This document shows positions 51,973-62,034 of a stretch of 64,000 bases of DNA, in pieces. Position 1 is the first letter of the stretch; each line of letters opens with the position of its first letter. The notes below the pieces were generated by a model. The model saw only the letters and a list, made by a program, of their open reading frames with translations. It had not been told where the DNA came from and ran no database searches. Location of the stretch: contig JABGQM010000015.1 in NCBI GenBank assembly GCA_018648805.1, positions 1-64,000 on the forward strand. Reading direction: 5' to 3'. A program made the position numbers and the translations under genes. The DNA comes from Verrucomicrobiota bacterium (GTDB taxonomy: Bacteria > Verrucomicrobiota > Kiritimatiellia > UBA8416 > JABMPJ01).

Positions 51973-54900
51973 ATGAAGAAGACAATGAGCTATCTGATGA
52001 CATTTCTGGTACTGGCGGCTGCGAGCACTTCGTTCGCCTCGACGGTCAACCTGGGCACGCTGACGTCGTTCACGGGCGGCGATGCTGGCGAGGGCATTGA
52101 CCTGACCGGGAACATCGTCTACGCCTTCAACCTGGGGCCAGGATCGGCCGAGACGGTACAGGGGGTGACCTTCGCCGCCGCGCCCAATACAGCTCCGCCT
52201 GCAGGGCTCACCACCACTGCTGGATACCAGATCTACTATCCGGACGCACAAGGTGGATTGACCGGTGCCAATTACGGTTCCACTGCCAACGACGATGCCC
52301 TGGAAGCGATTATTAACAACATCTGGTACGACCTTACCGCTGGCTGCACGTTCGACCTGGCCGTCGTGTCGGGCACCCAGTACAAGCTGCAGCTCATTTT
52401 GCAAGAGGCCTATAGGCCCAGCCAGGGAACAGCGGGTCGCAATTTTGATGTTTCGGTTGAGACCGCCTCGCCCTCGACGCTGAGCCTGGCCGTCGACGAT
52501 CTGGTGCTCTCGATGGAAACGAACGGCGACGCGGAGGCCGGACCTGACCAGGGCCTGGTCTACAGCTACACCTTCACGGCCGCCGACACCTCCTTCCGGG
52601 TGGGGTTGGTAGGTGTGGGTGGCAGCCTGGTGATCATCGGTGGCGTGACGCTGGAGGAATTGCCTGCCCCCGCCTCTCCGGCTGTCACGCTGGATGGCAG
52701 CGAGACGGGCGGCAGCGTTGCCAGTACCGCTCCATTGGCCACGCAGGTTGGGGTCTTGAGCATGGTCAACACCAATCCCGTTGGCTTTGCCTATTCGCTG
52801 CACGCGAGCGGTGACATGACGCACTTCGATATTCCTGTCGGCACAAGTAACCTGGTCACTGCCGCGGCCCTCACTGCCAGTTCGTACGACATCGTCGTGT
52901 TGGCGACCAACGCAAGCGACGGTTTCTGGACGACCAACAGCTTGACGATTGACGTCGATTTTCCTGACGTGGCCACGGGCGGCAATTCAACGAATGATAT
53001 CGGCGGCTACCGGATCCACACCTTCACGAGTAGCGGAAGCTTTAATGTCTTGGCTGGCGGCAATGTCGAGGTGCTGGTCGTCGCTGGCGGCGGCGGCGGT
53101 GGCGCTTATTACTACGCTGGCGGCGGTGGCGCTGGCGGCTTTGTGACGAACAATGCCTACTCTGTTCTTGTGAACAACTACACGGTCACGGTCGGCGCGG
53201 GCGGCCCCGGCGCGGCGGCGGGAAGCGGCTCCAGTGGCGGCGACTCAATCTTCGATACGATCACCGCATACGGCGGCGGCGGCGGTGGCGGTGCCACAAC
53301 CGGGTATACCGGGACGCCCCCCGGTTCCGGCGGTTCCGGTGGCGGGGCAAGCCACATGTTGGGTTCATCCGGCGGAACGGCAACTCCGGCCGGCCAGGGC
53401 AATGACGGAGGGGCCAGCAATCCCGCCGACGGCGGCGGCGGTGGTGGCGGCGCCGGCGCTCCAGGCGAGGTCGCAAATGCGGCAGGTACTCAAAACGGCG
53501 GCGATGGTGGCGCGGGACTGTCTAGCTCGATTTCGGGCTCCCCGCAGGACTACGCGGGTGGCGGCGGCGGCGGCGCCATGGGGTTCCCGTCAGTCGGCAC
53601 ACCCGGTGCCGGCGGCAGCAATGTCGGCGGTACTGGCGGTTTCGGTTCGACGGTCCCGACGGCGGGGACCGCGAACACCGGCGGCGGTGGAGGCGGTGCC
53701 AGCGGGTATCCGGCCCCCACCCACGGCGGGGCTTCCGGCGGATCAGGCATCGTGATCGTGCGCTATGTCTTTCCACCTGTGCCGGCTGGCCCCGCTGACC
53801 CCGCCGTGACATTGGACGGCAGCGAGACGGCTGACAGCATTGCCACCAACGCGTCCGTGGGCACGCTGGTTGGGGTGTTGAGTATGGCCGACACCAATTC
53901 CGCCGGTTTTGCCTATGCGTTGGACGCGGGCGACACGAGTTACTTCGACATCGTCAACACGAGCAACCTGGTGACCAAGCTGGCACTCGATGCCGCATCG
54001 TATTCGCTCGACATCGAGGGCACCAAGGGCGGCTTCTCGGTCACCAACAGCTTCACGATCACGGTCACGGACCCCGTCACCGTTCTCCTGTCCAGCGCCA
54101 CGGTGCTCGCCGGTGAGCCGGCGGACACGACGGTAGGGGCCTTGAGCATGTCCAACGCCGTCACGGGCGACTTCGTGTTTTCGCTGCACTCGAGCGGCGA
54201 CACGAACACGTTCAAGATTTCAGACGGCACCAACCTGACTACGAAGGTGCAGATGCCCGCCTCCGCGGGCAGCTACGACATCGTCGTCCTGGCGACCAAT
54301 GCCACCGACGGGTTCTGGGTCACCAACGGCCTGACGATTGACGTGCTCGGCCTTGTCACGGCCACGGGTGGCGACACGACCCAGGATATTGACGGCTACC
54401 GAATCCACACCTTCACGAACGGCGGGACGCTTACGGTCACGGCCGGCGGCGAGGTCGAGATGCTGATCGTCGGTGGCGGCGGCGCAGGCGGAACGAGCGG
54501 CGGTGCGGGCGGTGGCGCGGGTGGCATGGTTACCGGAACAACGATTGTCGCCGTCTCTGGCCACGCGGTGGTTGTGGGTGGCGGCGGCGCCGCCGTCGGC
54601 AACAACGGCACCAATAGCAGTTTCGCAGGCTTCACCGGAATCGGTGGTGGTGGCGGCGGCAGTGGCTCGGGTGACGGGGGCGACGGTGGCTGTGGCGGCG
54701 GCGGCGGTGGCCTTGGTGTCTCGAGTGGCGGTATTGGGAGTCAGGGCTTCAATGGCGGCATGGGCGTGAGCTTCGGCGCTGGCGGCGGCGGTGGCGCGTC
54801 GGAACCGGGAGTGAATGGCACGGGCGGGAATGTCTCGGGTCGTGGCGGCGATGGCCTGGCGTCGGCACTCTCTGGAACGTCGACCTATTACGCCCAGGGC

Positions 54901-55404
54901 GGGGCCGGATATTTCGCGGCGAACCCTCCCAATAAAGGCGGCGGCGGGGATTCCATCAACGGGGGAGTCGGCGAGCCGGGTGACCCGAACACCGGTGGCG
55001 GTGGCGGCGCGGACGGCGGCGGCGGCTTCTGGCTCCGGTGGATCTGGCATCGTGATCGTGCGCTATGCCTTGCCGTCCCCACCGGAAATGAACGTCACGG
55101 GCAACGGAGTGAGCATTGCCGACGGCGAAACCGCAACGGCCACATCAAATCACACCGATTTCGCGACTGCCATTGTGGGTGTCAGCACGGTGGTGCGCAC
55201 CTTTACGATCGAAAATACCGACGACGGTACGCTGTCGCTGACCGGTACGCCGGTGGTCGCGATCTCGGGTACCCATTCGAACGACTTCACGGTGACGGTC
55301 AATCCGACCAATTCGATTGCGGGCATGACCTCGACGACCTTCCAGGTGACCTTCGATCCGCTGGCTGCGGGAGCGCGCACGGCTATGGTGAGCATCGCCA
55401 ATGA
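51973..55404 (+). CDS. Giant modular secreted protein, 5-prime part (frameshifted)
   Basis: The open frame has 1143 codons, but only the first ~1017 belong to the protein; beyond about 55024 the translation is a shifted shadow. Signal peptide at 1-24; a malectin-like domain to about 235; cadherin-like units beginning PAVTLDGSETGG (235) and PAVTLDGSETADS (610), with a further one near 700; glycine-rich domains at about 333-600 and 793 onward, each opening DIGGYRIHTFT or similar and closing GIVIVRY. The second glycine-rich domain is cut in its GGC tract at 55015-55026, and its GIVIVRY ending appears in the other frame. A surface-exposed adhesin or matrix protein is likely. Confidence 0.7.
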   Translation: MKKTMSYLMTFLVLAAASTSFASTVNLGTLTSFTGGDAGEGIDLTGNIVYAFNLGPGSAETVQGVTFAAAPNTAPPAGLTTTAGYQIYYPDAQGGLTGANYGSTANDDALEAIINNIWYDLTAGCTFDLAVVSGTQYKLQLILQEAYRPSQGTAGRNFDVSVETASPSTLSLAVDDLVLSMETNGDAEAGPDQGLVYSYTFTAADTSFRVGLVGVGGSLVIIGGVTLEELPAPASPAVTLDGSETGGSVASTAPLATQVGVLSMVNTNPVGFAYSLHASGDMTHFDIPVGTSNLVTAAALTASSYDIVVLATNASDGFWTTNSLTIDVDFPDVATGGNSTNDIGGYRIHTFTSSGSFNVLAGGNVEVLVVAGGGGGGAYYYAGGGGAGGFVTNNAYSVLVNNYTVTVGAGGPGAAAGSGSSGGDSIFDTITAYGGGGGGGATTGYTGTPPGSGGSGGGASHMLGSSGGTATPAGQGNDGGASNPADGGGGGGGAGAPGEVANAAGTQNGGDGGAGLSSSISGSPQDYAGGGGGGAMGFPSVGTPGAGGSNVGGTGGFGSTVPTAGTANTGGGGGGASGYPAPTHGGASGGSGIVIVRYVFPPVPAGPADPAVTLDGSETADSIATNASVGTLVGVLSMADTNSAGFAYALDAGDTSYFDIVNTSNLVTKLALDAASYSLDIEGTKGGFSVTNSFTITVTDPVTVLLSSATVLAGEPADTTVGALSMSNAVTGDFVFSLHSSGDTNTFKISDGTNLTTKVQMPASAGSYDIVVLATNATDGFWVTNGLTIDVLGLVTATGGDTTQDIDGYRIHTFTNGGTLTVTAGGEVEMLIVGGGGAGGTSGGAGGGAGGMVTGTTIVAVSGHAVVVGGGGAAVGNNGTNSSFAGFTGIGGGGGGSGSGDGGDGGCGGGGGGLGVSSGGIGSQGFNGGMGVSFGAGGGGGASEPGVNGTGGNVSGRGGDGLASALSGTSTYYAQGGAGYFAANPPNKGGGGDSINGGVGEPGDPNTGGGGGADGGGGFWLRWIWHRDRALCLAVPTGNERHGQRSEHCRRRNRNGHIKSHRFRDCHCGCQHGGAHLYDRKYRRRYAVADRYAGGRDLGYPFERLHGDGQSDQFDCGHDLDDLPGDLRSAGCGSAHGYGEHRQ

Positions 55405-58400
55405 CGACGCCGACGAGGATCCCTACAACTTCACGATTGAAGGCCTCGGCCTGGCTGCGGTTGCGGAAATCAATGTCACGGGCGACGGGGTGGATATCCC
55501 CGACGATGACACGACGCCGGACTCGGCCGATCATACCGATTTCGGTGGTACGCCTGAGGCTGGCGGGCAGCTGGTGCGGACGTTCACGGTTGAAAACAGC
55601 GGAACCGTGGCCCTGTCGCTGACCGGCACACCGGTCGTTGCGGTCTCGGGTACCCATTCGAACGACTTCACGGTGACGCTGGCTCCCACCAATTCGGTTG
55701 CATCGGGCACGTCGACGACCTTCCAGGTGACCTTCGATCCCTCGGCCCTGGGGCTGCGTACGGCGACGCTGAGCATCGCCAATGACGATCCGAACGAGGA
55801 TCCCTATGACTTCGCGATTCAGGGAACGGGGCATGATTTGGTTGTGGCCACGGGCGGCGACACGACGCAGGACATTGGCGGCTACCGGATCCACACCTTC
55901 CTGAGTGGCGGAACGCTAGATATCACAGCCGGTGGCGTTGTCGACGTGCTGGTCGTGGCTGGCGGTGGTGGTGGCGGCGGAACCATTGGTGGTGGCGGTG
56001 GCGCCGGTGGCTTCATCTCCCACAATGCGTACCTTGTTGTCAGCAACGGCTACACGGTGACGGTCGGCACCGGCGGCGGCGGCGGCGCCGCCGCCAGCAG
56101 CCTGCAAGGGACGAGTGGAACGAATTCGTCATTCGGTGCGTTGATCGCTTATGGTGGCGGCGGTGGTGGTGGATGGGCTGCGAATCCCGGGATCAGCGGC
56201 GGCTCCGGCGGTGGGTCTGCTAACTCAGCCCCAGTAGGATCGGCAACAAACGGCCAGGGCAATGTCGCCGGAATCGGGGACGGTAATGGCGGTGGTGGCG
56301 GCGGCGGTGCCGGCAGCGATGGGAGCGCGGGGACAAACGCACCGGTGAGCCTTGCTGGCCAAGGCGGTGCAGGGCTGGCGAGTGATCTATCTGGATCGAC
56401 CGTCTATTATGCGGGCGGAGGCGGTGGCGGCGCACGAAACCCAAATAGTGACGCTGGGGCGGGCGGCATAGGGGGCGGAGGCAGTGGATCCGACACAACG
56501 TTCGGTGGAGCCGCGGATCCAAACACTGGTGGCGGTGGTGGTGGTGGCGCCTATAATGCCGGTAATCAAGCTGGCGGCGCCGGCGGCTCCGGCATCGTGA
56601 TCGTGCGCTATCTTCGGTTACCCGTACCGGAAATAAACGTCACGGGCAACGAACTGGATATTCCCGACGGCGAAACGGCAACGGCCACATCTAATGACAC
56701 CGATTTCGGGACTGCTATTGTGGGTATCAGCACGGTGGTGCACACCTTTACGATCGAAAACACCGACAACGGCACGCTGTCGCTGACCGGTACGCCGGTG
56801 GTCGCGATCTCGGGTACCCATTCGAACGACTTCACGGTGACGGTCAATCCGACCAATTCGATTGCGGGCATGACCTCGACGACCTTCCAGGTGACCTTTG
56901 ATCCGTTGGCTGCGGGAGCGCGGACGGGGACGGTGAGCATCGCCAATAACGATGCCGATGAGAATCCCTACGACTTCATGATTGAAGGCCTGGGCGTGCC
57001 CCCGGAACCTGAGATGAATCTCACAGGCAATGGCGAGGATATTGCCGACAGTGACAGCTCACCGACCCCGGCCGATCACACTGATTTTGAGTCGGCTGTC
57101 GTGACCTCCGGCACGGTGGTGCGGACGTTCACCATCGAAAACACGGGCGACGGCACGCTGTCGCTCACAGGTGCACCGGTGGTCGTGGTGTCGGGGACGC
57201 ATTCGAACGATTTCACGGTGTCGCAGGTTCCGACCAATTCGATTGCCGCAGGCACGTCGACCACCTTCCAGGTGACCTTCGATCCGTCGGACACCGGAAC
57301 GCGCACGGCGACGCTCAGTATCGCTAACGATGACAGCGACGAGGATCCCTACGACTTTGCGATCGAGGGGCTTGGCACGGCGGGCGCGGTACCGGAGATC
57401 AGTGTGTCGGGCAATGGGCAGGGGATCGCCGACGGCGACACCACGCCGACCTCGGATGATCATACCTACTTCGGCGTTGCGGCGGTGAGTGGGGACACGG
57501 TGGCGCGGACCTACACGATCGAGAACATCGGTCTCGGTGCGCTGTCGCTGACCGGTACGTCGCTCGTGGTGGTCTCGGGTACGCATTCGGGCGACTTCAC
57601 GGTGTCGCAGGATCCGGCCAACTCGGTTGCGGCGAGTGGCTCGACCACCTTCGAGGTGACATTCGATCCGTTGGCCGCGGGAACACGCACGGCCACCCTC
57701 AGCATCGCCAATAACGATGCCGACGAGGATCCCTACAACTTCGCGATTCAGGGATATGGCGACGCCGGGGTCCTCACCTCCTATGACCCATTCCCGTCGG
57801 ATCCCAATATCGCGGGCGCCTGGACGGAGTACGTTTACTGGACCGCAGACCAATTCACGCCCACCTGGAACAGCATTGACAAGGATCTGGACCTGTCGTT
57901 AACGGCAGGTGGTATAGGCGGGGCGAGCGGACTGTACCGCAGCGGCACCTCGCGCCTGCCCACCGATACCGTGACACTGACGGTCACATCACTTGGCAGG
58001 ACCAGTGGTGCCTGGGGGTTTGTGGGGGCAATGATCTCCGCCGTCGCTCAGCCGGGCTATACAACCACGGCCGACGATACATACTCGTTGCTGATGATAC
58101 CCGAAAGCGCCACGCATTTTCATTACGAGGTGCGTAAGACGTATCTAGACGGTACCCCCCCGGGCTACGCGGACTTCGTCCTGACCAACGGCCCCACCAC
58201 GGCGTTCACCGGTCCGTACACGAACGAGATCTCACGTGTCGGCGACCACTACGAGTTCAGAGCCAATGGCGCTTTGCTCTACACAACGGCCACCCCGGCG
58301 GTGGGCGACTTCTATGACCTCGCGGCCAGGGACTCCATGGCCTACTACCAGATCGTGATGGGTGCGAACGGCTCCACGACCGCGACGGTGGACGACTTCG

Positions 58401-59704
58401 GTGTGCCCGTCCCGATTGTCCCGGCCGTCACATTGGACGGTAGTGCCTCCCTGGACAGCATCGCGGGCAATGCGCCCGTGGGCACGTTGGTTGGGCCGTT
58501 GAGCATGATCAACACCAACCCCGCCGGGTTCGCCTATTCGCTGGATGCGGGCGACACGACGTACTTCGACATTCCCGGCGGAACCAGCAACCTGCTGGTC
58601 AAGGCGGCGCTCGGCGCTGGTCCGTACGCCCTCAAGATCGTGGGGACGAAGGGCGGTTTCTCGGTGACCAACGACTTCGTGATCACGGTTGCGGCGGATA
58701 TCAGCGTCGACCTGTCACACACCAACATGACGGCCAATGCTTCTGTGAGCACGCAGGTCGGGATCTTGAGCATGGTGGACGCTGTGTCGCCCGAGCAGTT
58801 CGCGTTCTCGCTGCATGCAAGCGGCGATACGACGCACTTCGACATTCCAGTCGGCACGAACACGCTGGTCACGGATGCGCCTCTCTCCATTGGCACCTAC
58901 GACATCGTCATCCTGGCGACCAACGCCACCGACGGGTTCTGGGTCACGAACGCCTTCACGATCGCCGTGGCGGGGACAGATCCGTTGCCGGCCGCGGTGC
59001 AGTACTGGCGCTTCGATGCTGGCAGCGGCAGTATCGCCTTCAATAGCGTCCCCGGTGGCAACACAGGCACATTGGTGTACTCACCCACCTGGATCAACAC
59101 CGGCCTTGAGCCGAAGCTGACCACACGCGACGCGCTGAATGGGCCGTCGACGGCCGCGCTGGATCTTGACCCGGGAGGCACGGCTGACTACGTCGATGGC
59201 GGCAACATCAGTTTGACCTCCACCGGCGGTGGTGGCGAGGTGACCGTCTCGATGTGGCTCAATCCCGATTCACTCGCCAGCGAGGCGCGGCTATTCACCC
59301 AGTCTACCGTCAGTGGCGCGACGAGTCAGCAAGGAACGACTGACGTGCTGGTCGATGGTCGTATCGCTGTCTGGAATGGCGGCGGCTACGTGTATCCTGC
59401 GCCGGTGGGCTCAGTGATTGTGGGCGTCTGGCAGCATCTTGCCTTTGTGTGGGATAGCGGACAGGTAACAGCTTACGTCGACGGTGTGCAGAAGTCGACC
59501 GCGACGGCGAACTTCGAGTTCGGCGCGGCAAACGGCGATTTCGGAATTGCCGCCGACCTGATCGGCCAGTATGGCGCCGGCATTGATGGCAAGATCGACG
59601 ACGTTGCCATCTTCGACGTCGCCCTGAACCAGAGCCAGGTCGTCGCATTGGCCAATGGTGAAGCACCGCCTGTGCCACAGGGAACCCTGTTTTTGTTCAG
59701 GTAG
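55025..59704 (+). CDS. Giant modular secreted protein, 3-prime part (other frame)
   Basis: About 1559 residues in the +1 frame, directly continuing the gene at 51973; together about 2576 residues. Domains in order: end of a glycine-rich domain (GSGGSGIVIVRYALP); two choice-of-anchor-D (ASPM/SPD-2/Hydin-like) repeats of about 125 residues with the SLTGTPVVAVSGTHSNDF core; a third glycine-rich domain (about 55845-56620); three more anchor-D repeats; a jelly-roll-like domain shared with the 59927 protein (57775-58420); two cadherin-like units; a LamG domain (about 58990-59660); and a terminal PQGTLFLFR. The frame has an earlier ATG at 54815, but homology begins only at 55025. Confidence 0.7.
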   Translation, partial: ASGSGGSGIVIVRYALPSPPEMNVTGNGVSIADGETATATSNHTDFATAIVGVSTVVRTFTIENTDDGTLSLTGTPVVAISGTHSNDFTVTVNPTNSIAGMTSTTFQVTFDPLAAGARTAMVSIANDDADEDPYNFTIEGLGLAAVAEINVTGDGVDIPDDDTTPDSADHTDFGGTPEAGGQLVRTFTVENSGTVALSLTGTPVVAVSGTHSNDFTVTLAPTNSVASGTSTTFQVTFDPSALGLRTATLSIANDDPNEDPYDFAIQGTGHDLVVATGGDTTQDIGGYRIHTFLSGGTLDITAGGVVDVLVVAGGGGGGGTIGGGGGAGGFISHNAYLVVSNGYTVTVGTGGGGGAAASSLQGTSGTNSSFGALIAYGGGGGGGWAANPGISGGSGGGSANSAPVGSATNGQGNVAGIGDGNGGGGGGGAGSDGSAGTNAPVSLAGQGGAGLASDLSGSTVYYAGGGGGGARNPNSDAGAGGIGGGGSGSDTTFGGAADPNTGGGGGGGAYNAGNQAGGAGGSGIVIVRYLRLPVPEINVTGNELDIPDGETATATSNDTDFGTAIVGISTVVHTFTIENTDNGTLSLTGTPVVAISGTHSNDFTVTVNPTNSIAGMTSTTFQVTFDPLAAGARTGTVSIANNDADENPYDFMIEGLGVPPEPEMNLTGNGEDIADSDSSPTPADHTDFESAVVTSGTVVRTFTIENTGDGTLSLTGAPVVVVSGTHSNDFTVSQVPTNSIAAGTSTTFQVTFDPSDTGTRTATLSIANDDSDEDPYDFAIEGLGTAGAVPEISVSGNGQGIADGDTTPTSDDHTYFGVAAVSGDTVARTYTIENIGLGALSLTGTSLVVVSGTHSGDFTVSQDPANSVAASGSTTFEVTFDPLAAGTRTATLSIANNDADEDPYNFAIQGYGDAGVLTSYDPFPSDPNIAGAWTEYVYWTADQFTPTWNSIDKDLDLSLTAGGIGGASGLYRSGTSRLPTDTVTLTVTSLGRTSGAWGFVGAMISAVAQPGYTTTADDTYSLLMIPESATHFHYEVRKTYLDGTPPGYADFVLTNGPTTAFTGPYTNEISRVGDHYEFRANGALLYTTATPAVGDFYDLAARDSMAYYQIVMGANGSTTATVDDFGVPVPIVPAVTLDGSASLDSIAGNAPVGTLVGPLSMINTNPAGFAYSLDAGDTTYFDIPGGTSNLLVKAALGAGPYALKIVGTKGGFSVTNDFVITVAADISVDLSHTNMTANASVSTQVGILSMVDAVSPEQFAFSLHASGDTTHFDIPVGTNTLVTDAPLSIGTYDIVILATNATDGFWVTNAFTIAVAGTDPLPAAVQYWRFDAGSGSIAFNSVPGGNTGTLVYSPTWINTGLEPKLTTRDALNGPSTAALDLDPGGTADYVDGGNISLTSTGGGGEVTVSMWLNPDSLASEARLFTQSTVSGATSQQGTTDVLVDGRIAVWNGGGYVYPAPVGSVIVGVWQHLAFVWDSGQVTAYVDGVQKSTATANFEFGAANGDFGIAADLIGQYGAGIDGKIDDVAIFDVALNQSQVVALANGEAPPVPQGTLFLFR

Positions 59705-59782
59705 GCAGTAATCACTGGCATAGCTGGATGGCGTGATCAGCGGCCACCACCGTGCTTGCCCCGGGGGGCTATAGTGGTCCCC

Positions 59783-59834
59783 TGCGCAAACAGGAAAAAG
59801 TTTGTGCGCAAAAGTGGGTAGTCTGCCGCTTGCC
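59783..59834 (+). promoter_or_regulatory. TGCGCA-22-TGCGCA element, copy 3 (second modular protein)
   Basis: TGCGCA at 59783 and at 59805, with CAGGAAAAAG in between, then AAGTGGGTAGTCTGCCGC and TTGCC. It ends about 92 bases before the start at 59927. Nothing else is recognised in the 222-bp gap. Confidence 0.7.
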
Positions 59835-59926
59835 ATCCTTCGCATAATGGGCGGCACGGTTGGGAAGGAACACTTGAGCGAAGAGCGGTGACATGATGAT
59901 GTCCTGCAAAATGCGGAGATGAGAAG

Positions 59927-61984
59927 ATGAAAAATCACACAATGATCAGAAGATTAGTCAACGTCGTGGCCATCGCTGTTATGGCGACTGCAAACGTGTC
60001 GATCGCGCAAGTCATCAATGTCGACATCCAGGGGACACAGTATGGCAATGTCGCTCCAGGTATTGCAGACTACACGGGAGCCAGTGCGAATGGCCCGATT
60101 GTGTCGGGTACGACATGGAACTACTTCAATGTAGGTGGCACTGTACCAAACGGACAGTCCCTATTGAATCTGAATGACGACAGCGGGGCGACGACCACGG
60201 TGGACGTCGCGTTCGGCACTGGCTGGCTCGGATCGTTCGCAGACGGCGCACCCAATAACCTGCAGGGGGATCGAACATTCATCAATACTGGAGTCACCGG
60301 AACTTTCACGATCAGCGGGCTTGACATCAGCAAGGACTACAACCTCGCATTGATTACCGGGGTCAGCAGCGGCTTCGGAACGGACTTTACCGCGGGCGGG
60401 ACGACGAAGACTGCAACCGCTGTCGCCGGCGCTGGCGCTAACGCCAACGGGCCGCTGCTCACGTTTACCAACGGAGTGTCGCATGTGCTGTTCAGCGGAC
60501 TCGACGGCAGCACCGGCAGCATCACGTTTTCAGTGACCGATTCGGCTGTCGGCGTTAACGGCGTCTTGGCCGGACTGCAAATTGAGGTGGCGGGGGCCGA
60601 CCTGGACGATCCGGTCATCACCACCCTCGATCCGGCCAATGGCGCTACGGTCGGTGTAGCACTGGATGCGAATCTCGTGGTGACCTTCGACGAGTCCGTC
60701 GCCTTTGGCACCGGCGACATCACGCTGCGGACGAGCGGCGGCGGTCTGGTGGAGGCCTTTGATGTGACCAGCTCGCCCAATCTTTCGCTGGCCGGCACGA
60801 CGGTTACGATCGATCCCACCAACAACCTCGTCGGGGGCAACAGTTACTACGTGGAGATTGCCGCGACCGCGATTGACGATCTCTCTGGTAACAGCTTTGC
60901 GGGAATCAGCGGCTCCACGACCTGGAGCTTCAGCCCCGACACCACAGCACCCTCCATCGACACCCTCGTCCCTGCCAATGGTGCGCCTGACGCCTCATAC
61001 CTCAGCAGCCTCGTCATCACCTTCGATGAAAATGTGCAGAAGGGAACCGGCAACATCGTGATCAGGCAAGTCAGCGGTGGGACGGTGGTAGATACCATCG
61101 ATGTGATCAGCGGCAATGTGACGGTGAGTGGAGCCCAGGTGACGATCACGTCTGGAGCAGGCCTTCCTCAGCTAACCTCCTTGTATGTCGAAATCGATGC
61201 CACCGCCATCGATGATCTCGCCGGCAACAGCTTCGCGGGGATCAGTGGCTCCGGAACATGGAGTTTCACGACAGCAGGAATTGTACGCTTTCACGACTTC
61301 AACACGGACCCCGGCCTCTCGACGGGTTGGGATGCCTATAAGTACTATCTCAAAAACAGCCCGGACACTCTCACAGAGTATGCGACGTGGAGTGGTAGCG
61401 ACCTCAGTTTCACCTCTCCTGACAGCGGGGCAACCCCAGCTACCGACTGGGCCGAGGGGATCTCTCTCGTGGAGGCCACGCGGACCCCGACCGAGCCAGT
61501 GACCCTGACGGTTAAGGCTCTTGCTGGGACCAGCGGCAGCTGGGGGTTTGTGGGGCTGATGATCTCCGTGGTCGCCGAAGCGAGTTATGTCGTCTCTGGC
61601 GACGACACCTACTCGCTTGTTCTTATACCCGAGAGCGCCACGCATTTTCATTACGAGGTGCGCAAGGCCTATCTGGACGGCACCGCCCCCTCCTACGTGG
61701 ACTTCGTACTGACCAACGGCCCCTCCACTGAGTTTACCGGTCCCTATGTAATAGATATCGTGCGCAACGGTGATGGGAACTATGAGTTCCTGGCCGACGG
61801 GGATCTGCTCTACACGTCGGGTGACGTTGCAGCCGATACCTATGATGCTTCCGTCAAAGACTCGATGGTCTACTACCAGATCCTGTTTGGCGCTCAAAGA
61901 GCCCAGACCGCCACGGTCGACGATTTTGGCGTGCCGTATGTAGCGCCCCCGCAGCCCTCCCGGACGCTGTTCATAATCCGGTGA
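59927..61984 (+). CDS. Secreted modular protein with SbsA Ig-like domains
   Basis: 685 residues. Signal peptide (about 1-27); an N-terminal beta-rich domain to about 220; two Big_5/SbsA Ig-like domains beginning PVITTLDPANGATVGVALDA and APSIDTLVPANGAPDASYLS, each with an ATAIDDLSGNSFAGISGS- or ATAIDDLAGNSFAGISGS-type end; a ~215-residue jelly-roll-like domain nearly matching that of the giant protein (shared IPESATHFHYEVRK, DFVLTNGP and TATVDDFGVP); and a C-terminus PSRTLFIIR. No catalytic motif is visible. Likely a surface or matrix protein made together with, or alternately to, the giant one. Confidence 0.75.
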   Translation: MKNHTMIRRLVNVVAIAVMATANVSIAQVINVDIQGTQYGNVAPGIADYTGASANGPIVSGTTWNYFNVGGTVPNGQSLLNLNDDSGATTTVDVAFGTGWLGSFADGAPNNLQGDRTFINTGVTGTFTISGLDISKDYNLALITGVSSGFGTDFTAGGTTKTATAVAGAGANANGPLLTFTNGVSHVLFSGLDGSTGSITFSVTDSAVGVNGVLAGLQIEVAGADLDDPVITTLDPANGATVGVALDANLVVTFDESVAFGTGDITLRTSGGGLVEAFDVTSSPNLSLAGTTVTIDPTNNLVGGNSYYVEIAATAIDDLSGNSFAGISGSTTWSFSPDTTAPSIDTLVPANGAPDASYLSSLVITFDENVQKGTGNIVIRQVSGGTVVDTIDVISGNVTVSGAQVTITSGAGLPQLTSLYVEIDATAIDDLAGNSFAGISGSGTWSFTTAGIVRFHDFNTDPGLSTGWDAYKYYLKNSPDTLTEYATWSGSDLSFTSPDSGATPATDWAEGISLVEATRTPTEPVTLTVKALAGTSGSWGFVGLMISVVAEASYVVSGDDTYSLVLIPESATHFHYEVRKAYLDGTAPSYVDFVLTNGPSTEFTGPYVIDIVRNGDGNYEFLADGDLLYTSGDVAADTYDASVKDSMVYYQILFGAQRAQTATVDDFGVPYVAPPQPSRTLFIIR

Positions 61985-62034
61985 AAGGCGAGAGGGACGG
62001 CAGGCGATAGGCGTAATGCATAGCGCCGCCACAT

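Noticed and set aside
53080-56620. GGC-rich repetitive tracts as possible CRISPR or minisatellite
   Set aside because: They encode in-frame glycine-rich protein domains with irregular periodicity; there are no spacers of constant length.
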